Origin: Streptomyces graminofaciens
GTDB taxonomy: Bacteria > Actinomycetota > Actinomycetes > Streptomycetales > Streptomycetaceae
NCBI RefSeq assembly: GCF_030294945.1
Contig: NZ_AP018448.1
Location: 11,194,501 to 11,258,500, forward strand
Direction: 5' to 3'
DNA length: 64,000 bases
The stretch's first letter is position 1, and each line of letters starts with the position of its first letter. Of this stretch, positions 55,905 through 63,714 are shown in pieces. A program made the position numbers and the translations under genes. Below the pieces are notes generated by a model. The model ran no database searches. It was given only the letters and a program-made list of their open reading frames with translations, and was not told the origin of the DNA.

Positions 55905-57188
55905 TCAGGCCACGGTCACCTCGACCGGCAGCTTCTTGATGCCGTTCACGAAGTTGGAGCGGACACGCGGGACCTCGCCGACGAGACGGATGTCCGCGAG
56001 GCGCGGGATCAGCTCCTCGAACATGATGCGGATCTCGGTGCGGGCCAGCAGATTGCCCAGGCACAGATGCGGGCTGCCCTTGCCGAAGGTGACATGGTCG
56101 TTGTCGGCGCGGGCGACGTCGAAGTCGTACGGGTTGCCGAAGACCTCCTCGTCCCGGTTGCCGGAGGCGTACCACATGACGACCTTGTCGCCCTCCTTGA
56201 TCCGCTTTCCGCCGAGCTCGACGTCACGGGTCGCGGTGCGGCGGAAGTGGTAGATGGGGGAGGCCCAGCGCAGGAACTCCTCCACCGCGCTCGGGATCAG
56301 GGACGGGTCGTCCTTGAGCCGGGCGAGCTGTTCGGGGTTCTGGAGCAGGGCAAGCATGGAGTGGGTGATGGTGTGCCGGGTGGTCTCGTTGCCGGCCACC
56401 ACGAGGAGCAGGAAGTAGTTGTCGAAGTCCTGCGCGGAGAGCGGGACCCCGTCGCGCGGCACGGTGTTGACCAGCTTCGACACCAGGTCCGTGCCGTCGC
56501 CGCCGCGCCGCTGCCGGGCCAGTTCGCGGCCGTAGTCGAAGACTTCGAGGGAGGCGGGGGAGCGGAACGGCAGATCGCGGTACTTCTCGCTCTCCGCGCT
56601 GTCCAGGAGGACGTCCGCGTAGTCGGGGTCGGTGTTGCCGATGATCCGGTTGCCCCAGTCGATGAGCTGCTGGTTGTCCTCCGGCGGCACGTCCAGGAGG
56701 CGGGCGAGCACGTTGATGGGGAAGTCCGCGGAGACCTCCTTGACGAAGTCGAAGGTGCCCTTGGCGAGCGCCGCGTCGAGGGTCGTGGCGGTCAGGCCGC
56801 GCAGGAAGTCGGTGTAGCTGTTGATCACGTTCGCGCCGAACTGGCGCTGGAGCAGGCTGCGCAGGGCGCGGTGGCGGACGCCGTCCAGCTCCAGGATGGA
56901 GGCGCGCTTCTTGATCTGGTCGTCGTCGACCTCTTCGAGATTGACGAACTTCATCGAGGTGAAGGTCTCGGCGTCGCGGTCCACGCGGGCGATGTCGGCG
57001 TGCCGGGTCACCGCCCAGAAACCGGAGTTGGGCGCCTCCTCCGGCTGCCAGTGCACCGGGTCCTCGTGGCGCAGGGTGTGGAACATGCGCCACGGGGTGA
57101 CGCCGTCGGTGAAGTTGTCGAGGTCGGCCAGGTCGACCTCTTCGAGCGGTAGTGGTTCGTTCACGGCACTGGTCAGGATCTCGGTCAT
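55905..57188 (-). CDS. Cytochrome P450 of the GS/P450 divergent cluster
   Basis: This 427-residue soluble bacterial P450 has the I-helix LLVVAGNETTRHT, the K-helix ExxR in EEFLRWASPIYHFRRTA, and the haem loop FGKGSPHLCLG with Cys376. It begins MTEILTSAVNEPL. The sequence resembles actinobacterial P450s of the CYP125/CYP124 neighbourhood rather than fatty-acid hydroxylases, by eye. It lies 17 bp downstream of the glutamine-synthetase-like gene, in one operon. Its electron donors are most likely the ferredoxin and reductase encoded just across the divergent promoter. The substrate is unknown, but an amine or its gamma-glutamyl derivative is suggested by the partner gene. Confidence 0.9.
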   Translation of the reverse strand: MTEILTSAVNEPLPLEEVDLADLDNFTDGVTPWRMFHTLRHEDPVHWQPEEAPNSGFWAVTRHADIARVDRDAETFTSMKFVNLEEVDDDQIKKRASILELDGVRHRALRSLLQRQFGANVINSYTDFLRGLTATTLDAALAKGTFDFVKEVSADFPINVLARLLDVPPEDNQQLIDWGNRIIGNTDPDYADVLLDSAESEKYRDLPFRSPASLEVFDYGRELARQRRGGDGTDLVSKLVNTVPRDGVPLSAQDFDNYFLLLVVAGNETTRHTITHSMLALLQNPEQLARLKDDPSLIPSAVEEFLRWASPIYHFRRTATRDVELGGKRIKEGDKVVMWYASGNRDEEVFGNPYDFDVARADNDHVTFGKGSPHLCLGNLLARTEIRIMFEELIPRLADIRLVGEVPRVRSNFVNGIKKLPVEVTVA

Positions 57189-57205
57189 GCGGTGCTCCTC
57201 GGCGG

Positions 57206-58561
57206 TCACAGGTGGTAGGCGTACTCGGTGAACTCCCAGTCGGTGACGTGCCGTTGGAAGCGCTCGACCTCGTTGCGTTTGTAGGTGAGGAAGGAGGTGG
57301 TGAAGTCCTTGCCGAGCACCTCGGCCAGGGCGGTGTCCGCCTCCAGCGCGTCGAGGGCCTCGGGCAGGGTGGCGGGCAGCAGGGCGGCCTTGGCGGTGTC
57401 GTAGCCGTAGCCCTCCAGCGGGGCCGGCGGCTCCTCGCCCGCCAGGACCCCGAGCAGGGCGGCGGCGACGGTGCCCGCGATCGCCAGGTACGGGTTGGCG
57501 CTCGCGTCGCCGAGCCGCAGCTCCATGCGGGCACCCGAGCCGCGCTCGGGCGGGATGCGGACCATCGCGCTGCGGTTGTCGAGCCCCCAGTCGATCAGCC
57601 AGGGCGCGAGCGTGTCGGGCCCGAAGCGCTTGTACGAGTTGATCGTCGGGTTGAGCAGCGCGGCGAGGGCCGGGGCGTGCGCGAGGACGCCGGCGATCGC
57701 GTGCCGGGCGGTCGCGGACAGCCCGTGCGGGCCCGAGGGGTCGTCGAAGACGTTGCCGCCCTCCTCGTCCTCGCAGGACAGATGGAGGTGGAAGCCGGAG
57801 CCGCCGGCGTCGTTGAAGGGCTTGGCCATGAACGTGGCGAGTCTGCCCTCCCGGCGGGCCAGTTCCTTGATCGCGGCCTTGAAGCGGAAGGCACGATCGG
57901 CGGCCGACATCGCCTCCGAGTGCAGCAGGTTGATCTCGAACTGCCCGCCGTCGAACTCGTGGTTGCCGCTGAGGACGCCGAGGTCGAGGTCGCGGACGTG
58001 CCGCAGGGTGCGCAGCAGATGGTTGTCGGCGTCGGCGCGCAGGCCGGCGGTGTACACGGCGCCGTTGTCCGCGCCGTAGCGCCGCCAGCCGCCCGCACCG
58101 CCGGTCTCGGGCTCGCAGAGGAAGTACTCCAGCTCGGGTCCCACGACCGGGCGCAGCCCGTGCTCGGAACACCGGGCCAGGACCGCCCGCAGCAGGTCCC
58201 GGGGCGACTCCGGGGCCGGTGAACCGGTGGCGGGGTCGAGCACGTCCCCGAGGCAGGTGGCCACCCCGGGCTCCCAGGGCAGCGCGGCCAGGGTGCTCAG
58301 ATCCGGCCGTACGGCGATGTCGGGCAGCCCCGCGTCCAGGCCGCCCGCGACGGGGACGACGTCGCCCTGGGGGCTGGTGTGGTAGACGGCCCGGCAGAAG
58401 GCGAGGCCGTGCTCGCAGGCCCGGGGAAGCTCCTCCAGCAGCACGTCACGTGCGCGGTCCGTGCCGATGAGATCCGGATAGGTCACGCGGACGACGTCGA
58501 TGCCGTCGGCGGCCAGCCGGGCCATGTGCTGCCGGACTACTGGGATGTCGGATGCGCTCAC
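57206..58561 (-). CDS. Glutamine-synthetase-like gamma-glutamyl ligase
   Basis: This 451-residue protein is of the GS superfamily but is not housekeeping GlnA. Active-site elements are conserved: VGPELEYFL (metal Glu), GNHEFDGGQFEINLLHSEA (Glu), GSGFHLHLS (catalytic His), INSYKRF and NRSAMVRIP with ERGSGARMELRLGD (Arg and metal Glu). Paralogues of this kind ligate glutamate to amines, such as isopropylamine, anilines, polyamines and ethanolamine, as the first step of degradation. GTG 58561, with GAGGAGACATCG before it, is the start. It leads the leftward unit with the P450, from a promoter carrying a GTTTG-N4-CAAAC site. The amine is not identifiable by eye. Confidence 0.88.
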   Translation of the reverse strand: MSASDIPVVRQHMARLAADGIDVVRVTYPDLIGTDRARDVLLEELPRACEHGLAFCRAVYHTSPQGDVVPVAGGLDAGLPDIAVRPDLSTLAALPWEPGVATCLGDVLDPATGSPAPESPRDLLRAVLARCSEHGLRPVVGPELEYFLCEPETGGAGGWRRYGADNGAVYTAGLRADADNHLLRTLRHVRDLDLGVLSGNHEFDGGQFEINLLHSEAMSAADRAFRFKAAIKELARREGRLATFMAKPFNDAGGSGFHLHLSCEDEEGGNVFDDPSGPHGLSATARHAIAGVLAHAPALAALLNPTINSYKRFGPDTLAPWLIDWGLDNRSAMVRIPPERGSGARMELRLGDASANPYLAIAGTVAAALLGVLAGEEPPAPLEGYGYDTAKAALLPATLPEALDALEADTALAEVLGKDFTTSFLTYKRNEVERFQRHVTDWEFTEYAYHL

Positions 58562-58683
58562 CGATGTCTCCTCGGACGGGCGATGGGGCACCTCCCGGGA
58601 TTCGGGTCCGGTGCTCCGGTGGCGTGGAAGACGGGCCGGGGTGACGGAGAAGGAACAAGCAAGGCGATTGACCCCGGCGCTTT

Positions 58684-58719
58684 GTTTGATGTCAAACGGT
58701 AAGAGTGGGCGGCGTGGCC
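58684..58719 (-). promoter_or_regulatory. Promoter and operator of the GS-P450 unit
   Basis: On the minus strand, TTGCGG (58714-58719 region) and TACCGT are spaced 17 bp. The -10 box runs into GTTTGACATCAAAC (58684-58697, plus-strand GTTTGATGTCAAAC), a 14-bp palindrome with 6-bp arms. The site covers the expected start point, as a repressor operator would. Confidence 0.65.
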
Positions 58720-58761
58720 CGCAAGAGGGTTCGGTCAAGAATTTATCCATCCGGATAGCTA

Positions 58762-58804
58762 TTGACCAGGGTCCCCGGTCTGCCTACCTTGTTTGAAGCC
58801 AAAC
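58762..58804 (+). promoter_or_regulatory. Promoter and operator of the ferredoxin unit
   Basis: TTGACC (58762-58767) and TACCTT (58785-58790) are spaced 17 bp and followed at once by GTTTGAAGCCAAAC (58791-58804), which has the same GTTTG-N4-CAAAC pattern as the site before the GS gene. The matching geometry on both sides suggests one regulator for both units. Confidence 0.7.
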
Positions 58805-58931
58805 GAGTTGGGGGTGCGGTCGCCGTACACGGCCCTCGCACCCCTTTGGCCGGGGTCCGGCCCTATCCGGCCGGGCCCCGATTTCCCCCTTCGCTCCCGC
58901 TCCGACGCCCTCACCTCCAGGAGGACCGGCC

Positions 58932-59120
58932 ATGAAGGTCGTCGTCGACATGAACAAGTGCCAGGACCACGGCCAGTGCGTCTTCGCCGCCCCCGACGTC
59001 TTCTCGATGGACGACGACGGACATCTGCTGTACGTCTCCGACCCCGACGAGGCGCTGCGCGACGAGGTCGAGGAGGCCGCGGACGTGTGTCCGCTCCAGG
59101 CCATCCGGATCGAGGCCTGA
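58932..59120 (+). CDS. Small ferredoxin, [3Fe-4S]-type P450 partner
   Basis: This 62-residue ferredoxin has the single-cluster pattern seen in P450 partners: NKCQDHGQC and a later VCPLQAI, with His or Gly replacing the second cysteine of a 4Fe-4S motif, which usually gives a 3Fe-4S cluster. It would pass electrons from the reductase one base pair downstream to the P450 across the promoter. The CTCCAGGAGGACCGGCC ribosome-binding region before the ATG is strong. Confidence 0.93.
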   Translation: MKVVVDMNKCQDHGQCVFAAPDVFSMDDDGHLLYVSDPDEALRDEVEEAADVCPLQAIRIEA

Positions 59121-59121
59121 C

Positions 59122-60354
59122 ATGACGACCACCGGACGTGTGGTGGTCGCTGGCGCGTCCATGGGCGGGCTGCGCGCCGCCGAGCAGCTGCGCGCCGCCG
59201 GCTGGACCGGGGCGGTCACCGTGGTCGGGGACGAACCCCACATGCCCTACAACCGGCCTCCGCTCTCCAAGGAGGTCCTCGCGGGCAAGGCCTCCTTCGA
59301 CTCCCTCGCCTTCACCCCGAAGGCGTCCGCCACCGACATCGAGTGGCGGCTCGGCACCGGGATCGCCGCAGCCCGCCTGGCCGAGCGCACCCTGGTCCTC
59401 ACGGACGGCGACACCCTCACGTTCGACGGACTGGTCGTCGCCACCGGCATGCGGCCCCGGCGACTGCCCTGCCCCGGGCCGGCCGAGGGCCGCCACACCG
59501 TCCGGACGCTCTCCGACGCGCAGGGCCTGCGGGACGCCCTCACCCGGCCCGGAGTACGAGTCGTCGTCATCGGCGCCGGCTTCATCGGCTGCGAGGTCGC
59601 CGCCACCGCCGTAGGACTCGGCGTCCGGGAAGTGACCGTCGTCGACCCGCTGCCCCTGCCCATGGTGGCCCCGCTCGGCGAACTCCCCGCCCGCGCGCTG
59701 CTGCGCCGCCACGAGGAGCGCGGGGTGCGCTTCGCGCTCGGCACCGGCGTCGCCGGGTTCGAGGGCGAGGACCGGGTCACGGGTGTCGTCCTGGGCGACG
59801 GCAGCGTGCTCCCCGCCGATGTGGTCGTGGAGTCCGTCGGCTCGGTCGCCAACACCGAGTGGCTGGACGGGAACGGCCTCGACCTCACGGACGGGGTGCT
59901 GACCGACGAGCAGCTGAGGGTCGGCGGTCTGCCGTACGTGGTCGCGGTCGGCGATGTCGCCCGCTTCCCCAACGCCCGCTACGACGGTGTGCCCCGCCGG
60001 GTCGAGCACTGGTCGATCCCCACGGACACCGCCAAGCACGCGGCGAAGGTGCTGGTCGCCGGGCTCGCGGGCACGGAGGTGGACCTCGCGCACTTCGCGC
60101 CGCTGCCCACTTTCTGGAGCGATCAGCACGACTTCCGGCTGCAGTCCTTCGGGGCGCCCGTCCTCGGCAGGGGCGACGTACGGGTCCTGGACGGTGATCC
60201 GGAGCGCCCGGACGGAGACGTCCTGTTCGGCTACCACTCGGGCGACCGTCTCGTCGGCGTCCTGGCCCTCGGCGGCCAGGCCGCCGCGATGAGCGCCGCC
60301 CGCTACCGCGCACAGCTGCTGAAGCAGCCCGCCCCCGCCTCGTCAGCAACGTAA
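59122..60354 (+). CDS. NAD(P)H-dependent ferredoxin reductase (FAD)
   Basis: This 410-residue flavoprotein is of the oxygenase-coupled ferredoxin reductase family. It has two Rossmann motifs: VVVAGASMGGLRAAE for FAD near the N-terminus and VVVIGAGFIGCEVAA for NAD(P)H near residue 150. The FAD-contact segment YVVAVGDVARFPN and the C-terminal FWSDQHDFRLQS are typical. It starts one base after the ferredoxin stop, so the two are coupled. It presumably reduces the ferredoxin for the P450. Confidence 0.93.
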   Translation: MTTTGRVVVAGASMGGLRAAEQLRAAGWTGAVTVVGDEPHMPYNRPPLSKEVLAGKASFDSLAFTPKASATDIEWRLGTGIAAARLAERTLVLTDGDTLTFDGLVVATGMRPRRLPCPGPAEGRHTVRTLSDAQGLRDALTRPGVRVVVIGAGFIGCEVAATAVGLGVREVTVVDPLPLPMVAPLGELPARALLRRHEERGVRFALGTGVAGFEGEDRVTGVVLGDGSVLPADVVVESVGSVANTEWLDGNGLDLTDGVLTDEQLRVGGLPYVVAVGDVARFPNARYDGVPRRVEHWSIPTDTAKHAAKVLVAGLAGTEVDLAHFAPLPTFWSDQHDFRLQSFGAPVLGRGDVRVLDGDPERPDGDVLFGYHSGDRLVGVLALGGQAAAMSAARYRAQLLKQPAPASSAT

Positions 60355-60366
60355 GGAACCCTCGTC

Positions 60367-61179
60367 ATGACCAGTGTCCGTGGTTACTTCCACCCCAAGA
60401 CGGCGAGCGGTGCCTCGTCTCTCGTCCCGTCCCCGCCGTGGCGCTACTCCGGGGACCTGCTCACCGTCGAGTACCGGACCGATCCCGCTCGCGTGCGTGA
60501 GCTGCTGCCCGAGCCACTGGAACTGGCCGACGAGGACCCCGGCGCCGTCGCGCTGATCTGGGCCGACTGGCAGTCCTGCTCCGCGTCGGGGGACGAACTG
60601 CTCGACCCCGTGCTCTCCCAGTACAAGGAGGCCTTCGCGGTCGTCCGCTGCCGGTACAAGGGGCAGACGTACTCGCGGTGCGTCTACATCTGGGTCGACA
60701 AGGACTTCGCCATCGCCCGCGGGCTGCACCAGGGGTATCCGAAGAAGCTCGGGTCCATCCACCAGACGCGGCCGCATCCGTACGGGCCCGCTCCGCGGAT
60801 CTCGGCGGGGGCGCGGTTCGGGGCGACGCTGGCCGCCGCGGACCGGCGTCTGGCGCAGGCCGTGGTGACGCTCCGGGAGCCGTCGGAGACGAACGGGTTC
60901 GTGAACGGGCATCCGATGGCGCATCACCGGTGGCTGCCGTCGATCGAGAAGGGGAAGGGGCTGGCGCTGGACGAGCTGATCGAGTCCGGGGCGGCCGACT
61001 TCGAGGGCGGGCAGGCGTGGGTCGGTGACGCGGAGCTGGAGTTGTTCGAGGCGCCGACGGAGGAGCTGGCCCGGTTGACGATCGAGGAGCCGATCGCCGC
61101 GTACTACCGGCAGGTCGGGGTGGTGTGGGACGGCGGTCGTCTGCTGGAGTCCGGTTTGTCTGGAGCCTCTGCCGAGTAG
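60367..61179 (+). CDS. Acetoacetate decarboxylase-family enzyme
   Basis: This 270-residue protein of the ADC superfamily has GYPKKLG at 123-129, matching the decarboxylase active site, where the first Lys (K126) forms the Schiff base and the second (K127) lowers its pKa. It begins VRGYFHPKTASGAS. ADC-like enzymes decarboxylate or hydrate/cleave 2- and 3-oxo acids. In this cluster it could act on a pathway intermediate after ring cleavage or on a side-chain keto acid; the exact reaction is unknown. It follows the reductase by 12 bp. Confidence 0.85.
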   Translation: MTSVRGYFHPKTASGASSLVPSPPWRYSGDLLTVEYRTDPARVRELLPEPLELADEDPGAVALIWADWQSCSASGDELLDPVLSQYKEAFAVVRCRYKGQTYSRCVYIWVDKDFAIARGLHQGYPKKLGSIHQTRPHPYGPAPRISAGARFGATLAAADRRLAQAVVTLREPSETNGFVNGHPMAHHRWLPSIEKGKGLALDELIESGAADFEGGQAWVGDAELELFEAPTEELARLTIEEPIAAYYRQVGVVWDGGRLLESGLSGASAE

Positions 61180-61192
61180 GGCCGGTGGGTCG

Positions 61193-61260
61193 CTGCGAGT
61201 CCGTCGTGGCCGGTCGCGCCCACGCGGCGGAGCCGCATATCGACACAGCCCCGCGCCCCT
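61193..61260. repeat. Dispersed extragenic repeat, copy 2 (inverted, with insert)
   Basis: On the minus strand this reads AGGGGCGCGGGG, then an insert with CGGCTCCGCCG, GCGCGACCGGCCACGA, CGGACTCGCAG. It is the same word order as copy 1 at 17037-17097, with the insert as the main difference. It lies in the 124-bp gap between the ADC-like gene and the aldehyde dehydrogenase, within the presumed operon. Confidence 0.7.
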
Positions 61261-61303
61261 GGGTCAGTAGCCCTCCCCTTCGTTGACAAGGAGCCCCCTT
61301 CTC

Positions 61304-62764
61304 ATGACCGACAAAATCGTCGTCGCCGGTGTTTCCGTCGACACCCGGCACTGGATCGGCGGTCGTCGCGTCTCCTCCGCCGAGACCTTCCCCGATGTCT
61401 CTCCCATCGACGGTCGCACCCTCGGTGAGATCGCTCGCGGTGGGCCGGCCGAGGCCGAGGCCGCCGTTGCCGCCGCCCGTGAGGCGTTCCCCGGCTGGGC
61501 CGCCACCTCCCGGGCCGAGCGCGCCCGCATCCTGCACGCCATCGCCGACGGGGTCGAGAAGCGGATCGAAGACCTGGCGATCGTCGAGACGAACGACAAC
61601 GGGGCGTTGCTGCGCTCGCACCGGCGGGGTGTGATGCCCCGGGTCGCGCACAACTTCCGGTTCTTCGCGGACTGGCTGCTCTCGCTGGACCACGAGGACT
61701 TCGAGACGCGTGGGCACACCAACCACGTCTCGTGGGACCCGGCGGGCCCGTGCGTGCTCATCACGCCGTGGAACGCGCCGCTGATGCTGGCCACCTGGAA
61801 GGTCGCCCCGGCGCTCGCCGCCGGCGACACGGTCGTGCTCAAGCCCGCCGAGTGGTCGCCGCTGACCGCCTCGCTGCTGGCGGACATCGCCGCCGAGGCG
61901 GGGCTGCCCGCCGGTGTGCTGAACGTCGTGCAGGGGTACGGCGCCGAGATCGGTGACGCGCTCACCTCGCACCCGGACGTGCGCCGGATCAGCTTCACCG
62001 GGTCCGTGCCGACCGCGAAGCGGATCGCCCGCTCGGCTGCGGCCAACCTGACGCCTCTGAGCCTCGAACTCGGCGGCAAGTCACCGCTGTTGGTGTTCGC
62101 GGACGCCGACCTGGACCTCGCCGTCGACCTCGCGGTGGAGCAGTACGACAACGCCGGACAGGTCTGCCTCGCGGCCACCCGGTTCCTCGTCGAGGAGACG
62201 GTCGCGGAGGAGTTCACCCGCCGCTTCGTCGAGAAGGCCGGGCGGCTCGTCCAGGGCGACCCCCGGGACGAGGCCACCGACATCGGGCCCAACATCCACC
62301 CCCGTCAGCTGGAGAAGATCGACGGGTTCGTCCAGCGGGCGGTCGCCGATGGGGCACGAGTGGTCATCGGGGGGCACCGCAAGGACGGGCAGTTCTACGC
62401 GCCCACCCTGCTCACCGACGTCGCCCAGGACTCCGAGATCGTGCAGGAGGAGGTCTTCGGGCCCGTTCTGACGCTCCAGACCTTCGCCGACGAGGAGGAG
62501 GCCGTACGGCTCGCCAACGACACCCGGTTCGGGCTCGCCGCGACCCTCGCCACCGGCGACTCGGAGCGCGCCGAGCGGGTGACCGCACAGCTCGTCGCGG
62601 GCACGGTCTGGGTGAACTGCTTCTTCGTCCGCGATCTCCAGGCGCCCTTCGGCGGCTCCCGTCAGTCGGGTGTCGGCCGGGAGGGCGGCACCTGGAGCTT
62701 CGACTTCTACTGCGACCTGAAGAACACCGTGACCGCACCGAACGGATGGAACAACCATGGGTGA
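61304..62764 (+). CDS. hpaE: 5-carboxymethyl-2-hydroxymuconate-semialdehyde dehydrogenase-like ALDH
   Basis: This 486-residue aldehyde dehydrogenase oxidises the ring-fission aldehyde of the homoprotocatechuate pathway to the acid. The cofactor loop is FTGSVPTAKRIA, the Glu base in LELGGKSPLLVF and the catalytic Cys in AGQVCLAATR. The C-terminal segment WVNCFFVRDLQAPFGG followed by GREGGTWSFDFYCDLK is a close match to the HpaE pattern. AAGGAG precedes the ATG. The stop overlaps the dioxygenase start by 8 bp. Pathway assignment is supported by the next two genes. Confidence 0.87.
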   Translation: MTDKIVVAGVSVDTRHWIGGRRVSSAETFPDVSPIDGRTLGEIARGGPAEAEAAVAAAREAFPGWAATSRAERARILHAIADGVEKRIEDLAIVETNDNGALLRSHRRGVMPRVAHNFRFFADWLLSLDHEDFETRGHTNHVSWDPAGPCVLITPWNAPLMLATWKVAPALAAGDTVVLKPAEWSPLTASLLADIAAEAGLPAGVLNVVQGYGAEIGDALTSHPDVRRISFTGSVPTAKRIARSAAANLTPLSLELGGKSPLLVFADADLDLAVDLAVEQYDNAGQVCLAATRFLVEETVAEEFTRRFVEKAGRLVQGDPRDEATDIGPNIHPRQLEKIDGFVQRAVADGARVVIGGHRKDGQFYAPTLLTDVAQDSEIVQEEVFGPVLTLQTFADEEEAVRLANDTRFGLAATLATGDSERAERVTAQLVAGTVWVNCFFVRDLQAPFGGSRQSGVGREGGTWSFDFYCDLKNTVTAPNGWNNHG

Positions 62765-63704
62765 GATCGTCGGGGCGGGCCTGCTCGCCCACGTCCCCAC
62801 CATCGTGCTCCCCGAGGCCGACCGGCTGGAACTGAACGAGGGCAAGGAGATCACCCTCGTCACCGGCCTCCACCAGCTCCGTGCGGACGTCTTCGAGCGC
62901 GATGACTACGACACGGTCGTCGTCCTCGACTCGCACTGGGCGACGACGGTCGAGTTCGTCGTCACCGCGCAGGCGCGCCGCGCCGGTCTCTTCACCTCCG
63001 AGGAGCTGCCGCGCGGGATGTGCCGGATGCCGTACGACTTCCCGGGCGACCCCGAACTCGCCCACAACATCGCCTCGTTCGCCGACAAGCACGGCACCTG
63101 GATCACCGCGATCGAGGACGACTACCTGCCGATCTACTACGCCACCATCAACCTCTGGAAGTTCCTGGGCGAAGGGCTGCCGGACAAGCGGTGGGTGACC
63201 ATCGGCGTGTGCCAGACCGGTGACATGGAGGACCATCTGCGGCTCGGGCGCGCGCTCGCCGACGGCATCGCCACGACCCCCGGGCGCCGGGTGCTGCTGA
63301 TCGCCTCCGGTGCCCTCTCCCACACGTTCTGGCCGCTGCGCGAGATCCGAGACCACGAGGCCAGCGACCCGGTCCACATCCGTACGCCGGAGGCCCGCGA
63401 GGCCGACTACGAGCGGATCGGCTGGTTCAAGGAGGGCCGCCACGACAAGGTCCTCGACACCATGGGCGAGTTCTGGAAGCACAAGCCCGAGGCCAAGTTC
63501 TTCCACTATCTGATGATGGCCGGCGCGCTGGGCGAGCAGGACTGTGTCGCCAGGGCCCGCCAGTACGGCGAGTACGAGAACTCCGTCGGCACCGGCCAGG
63601 TCCACCTCTGGTTCGACCGCCCGGCCGACGGCTGGACCGGCGCGGCCGCCGCCCCCGTGACCGCCACCGCCGCCGCCCCGCACGACCCCCACAGCCGCGT
63701 CTAG
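62757..63704 (+). CDS. hpaD: Extradiol (LigB-type, class III) 3,4-dihydroxyphenylacetate 2,3-dioxygenase-like
   Basis: This 315-residue non-haem iron dioxygenase of the LigB superfamily cleaves a catechol next to the hydroxyls. The iron ligands expected are His in GLLAHVPTI near the N-terminus, His in LDSHWATT and Glu/Asp later; the catalytic base region is SGALSHTFW. It overlaps the upstream hpaE-like gene, and the FAH-family gene begins 10 bp later. The order ALDH-dioxygenase-FAH is typical of hpa clusters, which favours homoprotocatechuate as substrate. The C-terminus has an Ala-rich tail. Confidence 0.87.
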   Translation: MGEIVGAGLLAHVPTIVLPEADRLELNEGKEITLVTGLHQLRADVFERDDYDTVVVLDSHWATTVEFVVTAQARRAGLFTSEELPRGMCRMPYDFPGDPELAHNIASFADKHGTWITAIEDDYLPIYYATINLWKFLGEGLPDKRWVTIGVCQTGDMEDHLRLGRALADGIATTPGRRVLLIASGALSHTFWPLREIRDHEASDPVHIRTPEAREADYERIGWFKEGRHDKVLDTMGEFWKHKPEAKFFHYLMMAGALGEQDCVARARQYGEYENSVGTGQVHLWFDRPADGWTGAAAAPVTATAAAPHDPHSRV

Positions 63705-63714
63705 GAGCCATGCC

